Part shown: one piece after another, positions 55,201 through 63,828 of the stretch | Numbering within the stretch: position 1 is the stretch's first letter | Layout: every line of letters starts with the position of its first letter | NCBI RefSeq assembly: GCF_963678635.1 | Contig: NC_087069.1 | Location: 25,966,303 to 26,030,302, forward strand | Direction of reading: 5' to 3' | Source of the DNA: Symsagittifera roscoffensis | Taxonomy: Eukaryota; Xenacoelomorpha; Acoela; Convolutidae | Length of the DNA stretch: 64,000 nucleotides | Position numbers and translations under genes: made by a program | The notes under the pieces: generated by a model | What the model was told of the DNA's origin: nothing | Seen by the model: the letters and a program-made list of their open reading frames with translations, nothing else | Database searches by the model: none

Positions 55201-58200
55201 TATCTACAGGTTCCTTCTTGTAGAATTGTTTGTTGATGAATTTAGAAACTAGTGATCATTTGATTGATTTGTCTTTCTTATAAGTAATGACGATTGGGCC
55301 AATGAATCGATCTTCGTCACAACCCGTCCAACATCTTATTGTTTCTTTCGGCTTTGAGCCAATTTAGTGCGGATTGAGCTGAGTCTAGCAGCTTTTCATC
55401 TACTAGACTCAGCTCAATCAAGTTGAATAGCACGTCTACCTCTTAGTTGAATAGGCCTTAGTGTTTCATGGAAATGGGTGGTTTTCATCTGATTTTATAA
55501 TTTTTCTAATCTGATGGGATAGTTGTTTGAAAATCTCTGAAATATGTAAATTTTTTCTGTCTTTTTTGGTGGTAGAAATAAAATTTATTGATTTACACAT
55601 TTTGTTGGTCTGGAAAGGAGGGAAGTGCTTCTGAGAAATTTCGATCCAAACTTTGGGTAAATTGTCATTTCCAAAGTTCCAACGTTAATCTTCTTGTGAC
55701 ATTCTGTGAAATTTTTTTTCCATGAATCAAGTAAATTGAGAAAATCGGGTGTATTACAATTTGAGGGTGATGTTGATAGCATTGTATGTAAGCCTGCAGT
55801 ATAATTCCTTCGTTGCTTTATCCACCGGATAAATCTTCAAATAAGGATCTCGTAATTTCAGTTGGCGAAGGAAGTTTCCTTGGAAGGAACTGACCGGGCT
55901 AGCAGAGTCCATTTGTATGTTTAAAACTACTGGATTTTTTTTTCTGAGGCCAATATTTAACATTTTTTTCAAGTTCTTTTCCATCGTCGTCAAAAATTGT
56001 AGTCACTTTTAATACAGAAGAATCATCATTTTTACTCTGTCTGGATTCTGACCATGCATTGAACCGTCCACAGCTTTTTCCATTCACATGATCCATGCTT
56101 ACATCCGGTTTGTCCGAAAGGTAATTGGAATCTGTAAAGTCTACAATTTGGGTGCTTACAATGTTTACGTTTTTACGACAAAAAATACATATTCTGGTGA
56201 AATGGCCTTTATTTTTAACCAGATGTACAGGTTGTGTCCTTCGCCGGGCAAACTTCAAGTTGTCGTTTTGAAATTGCACCTCAAGATTTGATATAGGTGT
56301 TGTTTCGTTCGATATTCAGAGTGGTTCTCTACTGACGTAAAATAGTTATACGATTTGTGCACGGATGATCCGTTGAATTCAAAACAATTAGTCTTCTTCC
56401 TATGGTTGTTTACCCCCTTTTCGTCCATCAATGCAACGTTTAGTGCCTCCAGAGGGTTAGGATTTCCGTCAGCAGTTTTCTCTGTATCTCTGAATTTTTC
56501 ACTTTGTTTATGAAAATATCACTTATCCATTCGTCCTCTCCGTCGTATATGTCACTTTTTTTCGCCATTTCAGGTGAGGTTCCCCAGGAGTGTTCCAATG
56601 ACTCCCTTCCACGTTGCTTTCATTTAAACAGTTTGTTCTTTTTGATGTTGACTTTTGCTTTCGAATGAATCTGCTTAGTTTTTCAAAACTCTTCGAAAGA
56701 AATTTGAAGGAATTTTATTCAGGTAAATTTCTGTCCAAATATCCTTTTTCTCTTGTTTCCGAGGGCAAGGTAGAGCATTGGACGAAGTTTCTGGTCGGCT
56801 TTTTTGATTGTTATTCCATTAAATTGTTTTGTTTCAGCTTTGATCGATGCCGCTTCTTCGGCATCATAACGTTTCTGCTCCTGCATATTCCTCTCTAGTT
56901 GTGCTTTTCTCTGAACTTTCATTTCGTTCTCAGTCGGAATCTTGAGTGCTGGTGGTTGTGGTTGGTGTGTTTTAATCGGGTTTAGTAAATTTTCAATATC
57001 TCTATTGCCTTTCGCTATTATAGCTAATTGAAAATGATCGCTCAACTCTTCCCAAGAAAATGTTGGGGCCACCGTATGATTCTACCAAAATGAAGGTTTT
57101 CATCTCACGTTAGGTTTGTTGTCTGACTGCGCCATAATAAATTGTTACTTGGTTACAGCTAATTCTACTCCATACAATTTAAAGAACAGAAGCATAAAAG
57201 TGAAATAAGATGAAAGTTAAAACATTGAAAAATGACAGAGAATTCTACTCCGCCGGAGAGAATGAAAGTATCAAGGTCAAAAATAAAGGACATGTTAATC
57301 AGCTAAATTAAGTGTTAACTACTTAGACTAAGGTACATAAGTGGAATAACATCATCTGTAGCAGTCAGTAGTTTGTTTTTATATATATATATTAACGACA
57401 TCAGAACCCACAGTTCGATTCCTTTATTGCTTTATCCACCGGATATATCTTCAAATAAGGATCTCGTAAATTTAGTTTGTAATGAAAATTTCTCTCGAAG
57501 GAACTGACCGGACCAGCAGTATCCACTTGTATGTTCAAAATTTCTTGCTTCTTTTTCTCGAGGCCGATATTTAACAGTTTTTTAAGTTATTTTCCATCGT
57601 CGTCAAAAATTGTAGCTACATTTAATACAGAAGAATCATCGTTTTTGCTTTGTCTAGATTCTGACCATGCATTGATCCCTCCACAGCTTTATCTATTCAC
57701 ATGGTCCATTTTTACATCCGGTGGATCCGAAAGATAATTAGAATCTGTATTATCTACAACTTGGGTATTTACAACGCTTACTTTTTTACGAAAAAATGTA
57801 CATAGTCTAATGAAATTGTCTTTGTCATGACAAGACGTACAAGTTGTGTCCTTCGCCGGGCAAACTTGGAAATGTCTTTTTGAAAATGTACCGCCACGTT
57901 TCAGACAGGTGTTTTTTCGTTCGATATTCAGATATTGTTCTCTTTTGACGTTAAAATGATTATAAGATTTGTGTACGGATGATCCGTTGGATTTAAAACT
58001 ATTAGTCGTCTTCAAATGGTTGGTCATCCCCTTTTTGTCTATCAATGCATTTTTTAGTACCTCAATAGTAGTAGGGGTTTCCGTCAGCAGTTTTCTCTCT
58101 ATCTCTGAGTTTTTAGTATTGTTTAAGAAAACATCACTTATTCATTCGTCCTCTCCGGCGGATATGCCACACTTTTCGCCACTTGGGCTAAGGCGCCCCA

Positions 58201-61200
58201 GGATTGTTCCAATGATTCTCTTTCACGTTGTTTTCTTCAAATTATTTAACAGTTTGTTCCTTTCGAATGTGACATTTGTTTTTCTCACGAATGATGCTGC
58301 TAAGTTTTCCCAAAACCCTTTGAAAGAAATTTGAAGAATTTTTAATCTTGTGAATTTCTGTCCATTTTTCCTTTTTTTTTCGTTTCCGAGGGCAAGATGG
58401 AGAATTGAACGAAGTTTCTTGTCGGCTTCTTCGATTGTCAATCTATTAAATTGTTTTGTTTCAGCTTTGTTCGTCATCATAACGTTTCTGCTCTTGCATA
58501 ATCCTCTCTAGTCGTGCTTTTTCTGAATGTCGGATTTTTTCTCAGTCGGAATCTCGGTGGTTGGAATTGGTGTGTTTTATTCGAGTTCAATAGATTTTCA
58601 ATATCTGCATTGTCTTCCGCGATTATAGCTAATTGGAAAATATCGCTCCACTCTTCCCAAGGAAATGTTGGGGCCACTGTATGAATCTACCAAAAAGAAG
58701 GTATTCATCTCAAGTTAGATTTGTTGTCTGACTGCGCCATAATAAAATGTTACCACGTTACAGCTAACTCTACTTCATACAATTTAATGAACAGAAGCAT
58801 AAAAGTGAAATAATCTTAAAGTTAAAACATTAAAAAATGACAGAGCATTCTCCTCCGCCTGAGAGAATGAAAGCATTAGGGTCAAACATAAATGACATGT
58901 TAATCAGTTAAATTAAAGATTAACTACTTAGCCTTAGATACATAAGTAGAATCACATCATCTATAGCGGCAAATACGTTTTTTATATTTATTAACGACAT
59001 CAGTTCTTAGAGATTCATCATATTGGCTCTTTTTCCTTTTCCCCCACCAGCAATGTTTTACTAGTCAAATTTTGTTCACATTTTTGAATTGTTACAAAAA
59101 TTGGTATGCGGACTAAATAGACTATGATGAACATATTTAGTCTTCATACTTAACCTTGTAAAACCCCTCGTTACAACATAAAATTGATGCATATTTGAGG
59201 TGGGGGGAAAGGAAAAAGAGCCATTATGTTATTTTAATTGTTTTATGGAATTTGATTTTGGTAATTTGTTATGTTTAGATGAGGATGAGTGTAATCAAAA
59301 CGCTTGCGGAATAGGATTTGAGAGTTGTGCAAATACAGAGGGTAGTTACACGTGCACATGTGGTGCTGAATACGTTGCTATGCCGACCAAATCAGGGGAA
59401 ACTTGCATAGGTATCACTTCAGAATGTTAAGCTGAATAGCTCTCAACAAAATTAAAGGTATCATTTTAAATGAAATTTGACATCGGAATCAGATTTTATT
59501 CTTCGTCGCAAAGAGATTTTATGCTGGAAAAATGGATAAGATCAATAATTTCGGGTGTTACAGTTTTGTGGCTTAAGTATCACGAAGGCGTGCATGAGCT
59601 TGTGAAACGTTACCTCAACCATGTAACTCAACTCGCAAACTATTGCTCTAAAGCACGGAAGCTACCATAAGCTCGCTGACTGCGGTCCAATCAAGATAGT
59701 TGTTGTGGGCAATGCTGCAACTCAAAAATGATGAAATAGTTTGTTCCGAATAATACCCGCACATTGACCAAGTGTACTAGCTCCCCCAACAATGAAAAGA
59801 CTTAAGCGGCGCGACTTAAGAAAAGACCTTAAAGGCGCAATTTAAGGAAAAACTGAAGCGGCGCGACTTAAAATAGACCGACGCGGCGACTTGAGAAAAA
59901 ACTTAAGCGGCTTGACTTAAAATAGGACCGACGGCGCGACTTAAGAAAATACTTTTGGTTTTTTGCTCGTTCGCGCATGTCGCGGCGGTTTATCCCCAGT
60001 CGCGCCGGTCTCAAATTAAACATTTTCAGTCGCGCCGGTCGCGCCATTACCTTAGGTCGCGCCGATTTTGATGGTGTTTTGAGTCGCGCCGGTCGAGATG
60101 TTTTTTTTTTCAGTCTGGCCGGTCTGGAATTGCCAATATAAAGTCGCGCCGGTCTGAATATGTCAATTTTGAGTCGCGCCGGTCTTTTCTTAAGTCGCGG
60201 ACCTCGACCCGGGTAACATTTGGTGTTCCGAAATTTGAATTTTAGTCTAAAATAAGACTGCTCGTACATCAGCGCAAAGCCCTGAACGTTCCGACTGTCC
60301 CTTAATTCATATCGAATAGTTTTTGGGAAAAGAAAATTTTGAAAACCTATAAAGGATCAACCGTACAATCTCCCCCCCCCCCTAAGTGACCTACCGTAGA
60401 ATGGCCTACCGAAGCATGTATTAAATCTAAAAATTGATTCTGTAAAAAATATAAACTTCATGCAATCCAGCAAATAAAAAAGATTCTTACCTTTTTGGTA
60501 TGCGGGATCGCATTTGTATACTGTTAATTGACTAGATTAATGTTTCAATTCATTTTTTTTCAAACATTGACTGAATAAAAAAAGCCACACCAAGCATAAA
60601 TATTCCGTTTTCTTCGAAAGTCGGAACAATATCGCTTCGCGATTACCAAAATACTCAATATATCTTTTTCATACAATAGCATGGCCTGATCATAGAATAT
60701 TCATATTAGCAAGACTGCTAGAATCAAGATAAAACCCTGAATATTCTGACTGCCCTCAAACTGTTCTCGAACAACTTTTAATGAACAAATTTTTCTGAAT
60801 TAAGAATTGAGGTTAAAAAATTAAATTTGTTCATGTATGGAACTGATAGGGCCAACAGGCTCGCCCAGTTCAGTTTTGACTAATTTTTTTCCGACTTTCG
60901 AAACGAAAGTAACGGAATATTTATGTTCGGGGCTGTTTTTTTCTCCAGGCAAATTTCGAATTTTTAACTAGCCGTTTTTGGGGAAATTTTAAAAAAATTA
61001 TTGTTGTCTTGAGCTTAAATTTGAAAAGGTATTTCACCTGTGATTGTTTTTAGTAGAGTTATGGGGGTTTAATAATGGCCATTTTGGCCAAATTGGAAAA
61101 ATTAACGCTCGATATATTTCGAGCTATTAAGGCGTAAGCGGAGATTCAATCCGTCTTAGAAATCGTTCCAAATTGGTTGAAGGAAGCTCATTTGTGGGGG

Positions 61201-63237
61201 TGTGATTTTCACAAAAAATCTAAAGTTTGAAAAAATTACATTTTCATTTTGATAAGTTTTATTTATTTTTTCATGTTATTACTGCTCCAAAGACTTTAAG
61301 AGACAATGGGAACAGTCGGGGAATCGCCTTGATACGAGCAGTTTTTTGTATTTGAATTAAATCGCCTCGCGTAAATATAAACCTTTACACTTTCAGCATC
61401 AAACTATAAATTGAGCAAAAAACTAACTAGAAACAGAAGTCTTGTTTTGATTCAATTCCTTGTTTCGACTTTTGAAGAAAGCGACGAAATATTTGTGCTC
61501 ATGTTGGCTTTTCTAGACAAAACTTGACTTTATAGCTAGAAATTTAAGACATAATTCTATTTTAAATCAATCTAAAGGTCTTAATGTCCGGAGCTTAAAT
61601 TTTTTTTACCTACGATACCTTCACGTAAGACTATAGGGGTTATAACAATTGCCAATTTGGTCAATTCAGTATAATTGACGCGCAATGATCTTTTGTAATT
61701 GAGATAGTGTGAGGGGATGATTTTTAAAAGTAAACATCTCAGAAAAACAATTTAAACTTTTTATCATTTTTTTTTGCAAAATTTCATTAATTTCTGGAGC
61801 AAAAATTACCCATAGAGCTTAAAATACAGTCGGAACATTCAGCGTTTCACCGTATTATACGAGACTATTCTTGTTTTCTGAGCAATTAATTTTAAAGAGA
61901 CATAGTGATTTGATCCTGTTTCGTTATTTGAAGCAGTACAATAATTATTTGTAGCCATGTACAAACTGGCAGTTTTCAAACATACATTACCATGATATTT
62001 TACTCTCTTCTTTTTTGAGAAAAAAGAATTTTGAGAAAATACTGCGCAGAAATTGTCTGCATCGAATCCAAGTTTGATATCATAATTCAACAAACACCTG
62101 GTGTATCAGATTATCTTTTTCCTCCAAGTTTCATTTTAGATCAGAACTCGTAGATCTGTGTGTTCTACTGTTGCAGTTTCGGCTGTCAATTATTCATTGA
62201 CCGGAAATTTTCCAGGAAAATACATCTGCTTCAACAAAGTAGGTTTGATGCTTTCTGATACCAAATTTTCATATTTTGTTAGAAGATTTCTTTTACCGTT
62301 CGCATTTTTTTCTGTTTTTATCAACTTTTGCTTATCTTTATTTATTGCAATCAGAATTTTGAAGCTCACATATAGATCTGTAGATCTGTGTGTTCTACTG
62401 TTGCAGTTTCGGCTGTCAATTATTCATTGACCGGAAATTTTCCAGGAAAATACATCTGCTTCAACAAAGTAGGTTTGATGCTTTCTGATACCAAATTTTC
62501 ATATTTTGTTAGAAGATTTCTTTTACCGTTCGCATTTTTTTCTGTTTTTATCAACTTTTGCTTATCTTTATTTATTGCAATCAGAATTTTGAAGCTCACA
62601 TATGAATATGTATGTAAAAGAGAAAAATGAAAGGAAATTTAAGACGGCCCAATTGTTTTTTCGTTTGTGGTCCGTGATACATGCAACAGGTGTGTTTTTG
62701 ATTGAAGGCTCGATCAATTCCGAGCGCCTAATTTATATCGAGGGTTTACCCGCCGACCACAAAGATGCTATGAAAGTGTCTAACAAATTTATGTATCCTG
62801 ATGAATGCAACCAATACTGTGCGAACACCGAGGAGTGTCAATCTTTCAGCTGGAACTCGCAAAACAGCGATTGTCGTTTTTATACATGGCCGCTGGACCC
62901 AAATAACTTCTCGAAGGTGCCTCGAACATACTGGTACGTAAAAAACTTCAGAGAAGTTCGAAACCGTTTTGGAGCTGATTCAATGAAGATGAACACAGTC
63001 AATAATTACTTGGAACAGGAGCCACGAAGTTTGGAAACGACAAGTGGAACTACAAGTGTGACCTCAAGCTACACGACGAGTGTGACAACTCAAGGAATCA
63101 CGTCGCAAACGACGACAAGCACGACTACCAGCTTAACTACAAGTTCTACAAGCAGTCCGACTACAATAAGTCAGACTACAAGTTCAACCTCACCCAATCT
63201 TATTCATTATTTTGTGGTCCGGGTATCTCTTTTATAG
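42890..63237 (+). CDS. Secreted EGF / PAN / Ser-Thr-rich protein (multi-exon; 3' end uncertain)
   Basis: Proposed exons 42890-43286, 44307-44450, 44807-44944, 45498-45629, 46364-46495, 47876-48010, 59279-59410 and 62690-63237. All internal junctions are phase 1-1. The product has a signal peptide (MAPFNIIVSIFLQIFNFLIV), a Cys-rich N-terminal region of no known family, six EGF modules of which five begin with D-x-[DN]-E-C as in calcium-binding EGF, a PAN/apple module with ECNQYCANTEECQSFSW, then a Thr/Ser-rich mucin-like tail. EGF-PAN-mucin architecture suggests an extracellular adhesion or matrix role; no specific orthologue was recognised. The link from the sixth EGF to the PAN exon rests on phase and order only, and the two could be separate genes. 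The gene may continue past 63237. Confidence 0.65.
43584..44000. mobile_element. hAT-like MITE with 8-bp target duplication
   Basis: 417 bp. Termini CAGGGACGGATCTAGG and CCTAAATCCGCTACTG are imperfect inverted repeats. The flanking 8-mers TTTGTGAG and TTCGTGAG agree at seven of eight positions, as expected for hAT insertion. The right part is the reverse complement of the 20006 family (CAAAGGGGGGAGCCTTTGGG, TTGATATCTCAAAGTAGTAC). Located in the intron after the signal-peptide exon. Confidence 0.8.
44307..44450 (+). CDS. EGF-like exon 1 (divergent)
   Basis: Acceptor ATATATTCAG; NPWTCHSRGFEVCADLFMTC then YMCKECLQGSQFDLNAKIGC. Six cysteines in EGF-like order, but without the calcium-binding DxDE start. 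Phase 1-1. Confidence 0.65.
44807..44944 (+). CDS. EGF-like exon 2 (calcium-binding type)
   Basis: DIDECQNIVEFCGEKGGGCT then NMDLSYLCQCESGF; acceptor TTGTGCAG, donor GTAAGC, phase 1-1, 138 nt. A 28-bp minisatellite begins shortly after its donor. Confidence 0.85.
44986..45178. repeat. 28-bp minisatellite, about 7 copies
   Basis: GGTTCCATTCAGCTGTTGAA plus AATCTGTC recurs with an exact 28-bp period (starts at 45000, 45028, 45056, 45084, 45112, 45140, 45168); the copies are almost identical. It starts about 40 bp after an EGF exon donor. Confidence 0.95.
45498..45629 (+). CDS. EGF-like exon 3 (calcium-binding type)
   Basis: DTNECEQNACGIPAESCTNT then NGNYTCTCEAGYTV; acceptor TACCTAG, donor GTAGCA, 132 nt, phase 1-1. 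Confidence 0.85.
   Translation: MPMSVNKMHVGFRLRVALIQMATTLAHVRLDTLSWPPLQGMLA
46364..46495 (+). CDS. EGF-like exon 4 (calcium-binding type)
   Basis: DIDECEHNACGISAESCTNT then DGNYSCTCEAGYSV; donor GTAAGT, 132 nt. Very similar to exon 3 (45498), implying a fairly recent exon duplication. Confidence 0.87.
46588..47070 (+). repeat. Dispersed repeat with internal tRNA-type promoter, copy 2
   Basis: Parallels 24868-25313: CTAAGTCGCAAATATTAGTG, CACTTTAGTTTTAAGGTATC, TAGCGTAATGGTAGT (A box-like), GAGTGTTCGAACCTGGGCA (B box-like), TTTTTCCCAGTAGCGTTAAT and terminal GTATGCGAAGTGCAACTTCA. Contains an extra internal duplication around 46910-46970 (GCGTCAC/CATAATTGGC..GCGTC). Confidence 0.65.
47209..47282. 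repeat. Direct duplication of 37 bp
   Basis: AATAATATACTAAAAGCATT plus TTAAATTATCAGACA occurs twice head to tail. Confidence 0.85.
47876..48010 (+). CDS. EGF-like exon 5 (calcium-binding type)
   Basis: DINECDQNACGRMAETCANT then DGSYMCTCVAGYVG; 135 nt, donor GTACAT, phase 1-1. Confidence 0.85.
48592..49420 (-). repeat. Left LTR-like block (3' LTR in element orientation)
   Basis: ACATCTAACTCTACTTTATA, GTGACAGAGCATTCTCTCCG, CCGGAGAGA, AGATACATAAGTGGAATAAC and finally TTCTTAGGGATTCATC match the right LTR-like sequence at 58739-59020 and 57140-57400 in order. It has about 550 bp more than those copies in the middle, so one version is inserted or the other deleted. Confidence 0.6.
51070..51532 (-). 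pseudogene. Gypsy integrase N-terminal zinc region and core start
   Basis: LLYFDGKLVIHFTLKNAMIK and LHEAHPDQF supply the His pair; HGVNCSECTKTANN supplies the Cys pair of the HHCC finger. After this, DFNLDLAGHLDSHWGTNKYL and LLCIDRFSKLPLAKI match the start of the integrase catalytic core, including its first Asp. A stop follows at about 51075. Confidence 0.75.
51380..53418 (-). pseudogene. RT-RNase H copy A
   Basis: The minus strand carries an RT palm motif YLVDTLVASKGGFLDHENTV (about 52915-52855), where the usual YxDD reads YLVD, preceded by GFGECPANFKWSLT (about 52980-52940). RNase H-type FEFITDHKAVLSALSTNHGN follows (about 52285-52220), then the start of the integrase zinc region. Many stops. 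Confidence 0.7.
53419..55475 (-). pseudogene. RT-RNase H copy B
   Basis: Collinear with copy A at an offset of 2039 bp at the left edge. Also YLVD (YLVDILVASKGGFLDH, about 54950-54890), so the catalytic change predates the duplication. Both edges share a TTTCATGGAA word, which marks the duplication breakpoints. Confidence 0.7.
55600..57072 (-). pseudogene. Gag copy A
   Basis: Starts MAPTFSWEELSDHFQLAIIA; collinear with copy B at an offset of 1613 bp. The zinc-motif region (about 56290-56170) has lost several cysteines. Interrupted by stops. Confidence 0.65.
57137..57400 (-). repeat. Internal LTR-like block
   Basis: ACAGCTAATTCTACTCCATA, AATGACAGAGAATTCTACTC, CGCCGGAGAGAATGAAAGTA and GGTACATAAGTGGAATAACA; adjacent primer site TGGCGCAGTCAGACAACA at 57136-57119. 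Part of the 1.61-kb LTR-gag duplication. Confidence 0.65.
57400..58677 (-). pseudogene. Gag copy B
   Basis: Starts MAPTFPWEEWSDIFQLAIIA just inside the primer site, as expected for gag. Further on a Cys-rich CLKRGGTFSKRHFQVCPAKD stretch with CTSCHDKDNFIRLC forms a knuckle-like zinc motif (about 57905-57790). Frame interruptions throughout. Confidence 0.65.
58737..59020 (-). repeat. Right LTR-like block (5' LTR in element orientation)
   Basis: Same words as the internal block, bordered on the left by the primer site at 58719-58736 and ending near TTCTTAGAGATTCATC. The usual TG...CA ends could not be confirmed. Confidence 0.6.
59279..59410 (+). CDS. EGF-like exon 6 (calcium-binding type)
   Basis: DEDECNQNACGIGFESCANT then EGSYTCTCGAEYVA; 132 nt, donor GTATCA, phase 1-1. 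Separated from exon 5 by 11.3 kb of mostly retroelement sequence, yet free of stops and most like exon 5. Confidence 0.83.
59790..60200. repeat. GC-rich array of GGCGCGACTTAA / GTCGCGCCGGTC words in opposite orientations
   Basis: 59800-59945 contains repeats of GCGGCGCGACTTAA; 60000-60200 contains repeats of AGTCGCGCCGGTC at a spacing of about 30 bp, which is the reverse complement of GACCGGCGCGACT. The two halves meet near 59950-59990, giving an inverted, hairpin-capable arrangement. It is very GC-rich compared with the surroundings. The minus-strand frame (RPARLK repeats) is a by-product. Confidence 0.7.
60590..61875. repeat. Clustered diverged copies of a dispersed repeat
   Basis: TTCCGACTTTCGAAACGAAA (60888) recurs as TTTCGACTTTTGAAGAAAGC (61465) and inverted as TTCTTCGAAAGTCGGAA (60611). 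61060-61350 matches the 21990-22390 repeat; 61640-61870 is a weaker copy ending ACAGTCGGAACATTCA. No coding capacity. Confidence 0.55.
62151..62603. repeat. Exact tandem duplication (223 bp, 230-bp period) carrying a candidate exon
   Basis: 62151-62373 and 62381-62603 read identically, from TAGATCTGTGTGTTCTACTG to GAAGCTCACATAT. Each copy contains acceptor CTACTGTTGCAG and donor GTAGGT bounding a 62-nt open segment (62177-62238 and 62407-62468) that reads SAVNYSLTGNFPGKYICFNK. Confidence 0.85.
62177..62238 (+). CDS. Candidate 62-nt exon (copy 1)
   Basis: Good acceptor and donor, and phase 1 at its start agrees with the preceding EGF exon. It ends in phase 0, which does not fit the preferred PAN acceptor at 62689 (phase 1) but would fit an AG at 62643, which lacks a good pyrimidine tract. 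The second copy is 62407-62468. Including both would break the frame, so at most one can be used. Confidence 0.3.
62690..63237 (+). CDS. PAN/apple plus Thr/Ser-rich exon
   Basis: Acceptor ACATGCAACAG at 62689 gives phase 1, matching the EGF exons. PAN core: PDECNQYCANTEECQSFSWN and NSDCRFYTW. Then about 60 residues of Thr/Ser-rich sequence (SGTTSVTSSYTTSVTTQGIT), likely O-glycosylated. The frame reaches a stop at 63235-63237, but a GTATCT donor at 63223 may be used instead. The open frame extends upstream to an ATG at 62602, so a separate gene starting there cannot be excluded. Confidence 0.6.
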
Positions 63238-63239
63238 GT

Positions 63240-63520
63240 TGACAAAATTGATTTTCCGAGCTGTCGCAAAACACTATTGAAGAACACCATTTAACCCCAA
63301 ATTTTTACGTCGCAGGCAAATCAATAAAAACACAGTCACTTTTTGGAGCTGTTTGGAGGGGTTTGATTTACAAATTGCGTTTTTTGTCCTTAAACACCCC
63401 CTCTCACCTCAAATTTAGCATTAATTTGCATCAAAGGTGCCCGGTGCCCCTAGAAACTTTATAGAGTTGAGTGGCCCACGGTGGATGTAAAAATGTACTC
63501 AAAGGAGGAGCCGGATCGAC
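63240..63520. mobile_element. Possible diverged hAT-like MITE remnant
   Basis: ACAAAATTGATTTTCCGAGCT, ACTATTGAAGAACACC and GCATCAAAGGTGCCCGGTGC loosely parallel 43665-43865 (ACCAAATTAATTATCTGAGCTC, ACTATGAAGACCC, GCGCCAAAGGCACC). No clear termini. Confidence 0.3.
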
Positions 63521-63539
63521 CGTAAAACGCCTCCCTCTC

Positions 63540-63828
63540 TGTGGTACAGTACATACTGCATGTGCAGTAAGCATTGATAACCTCTCTGCGCACTAACCTT
63601 GGGACGCATATCGTTATCTGTAATTACATATATATTGTTACTAAACATAAGTCAAGGCCATTCAGTGTCGATCACTGAACAGACCTTAGTTGACACAATA
63701 GCTTATAGGAAACCTGAGCTGGTCCAGGGAACCGTCTTTGAAGAGAAAACTTAGTTTCTGATCTAAATTAACTCTTGAAACTACATACCTTTTCAATTGA
63801 GCTTACAACATTACATTAGCTTACCACA
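63540..63828 (+). mobile_element. 5' LTR of an LTR retrotransposon
   Basis: 289 bp, starting TGTGGTA and ending TACCACA, a perfect 7-bp terminal inverted repeat with canonical TG...CA. It is followed immediately by a tRNA primer-binding site. The rest of the element lies outside the window. Confidence 0.85.

Larger units (their letters stand above)
48592..59020 (-). mobile_element. Decayed Ty3/Gypsy LTR retrotransposon with internal duplications
   Basis: On the minus strand, from right to left: LTR-like sequence (58739-59020), primer site TGGCGCAGTCAGACAACA (58736-58719), gag (58677-57400), a second LTR/primer/gag set (57365-55600), RT-RNase H block B (55475-53419), a tandem copy A of that block (53418-51380), integrase (about 51530-51070), unresolved tail, and a left LTR-like block (48592-49420). 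Frames carry many stops. It fills most of the 11.3-kb intron between the fifth and sixth EGF exons, antisense to that gene. LTR edges are approximate. Confidence 0.8.

Noticed and set aside
59868-60269. Minus-strand frame with repeated RPARLK units as a basic repeat protein
   Set aside because: It is a translation of the GACCGGCGCGAC tandem words; there is no plausible start context or splice support.
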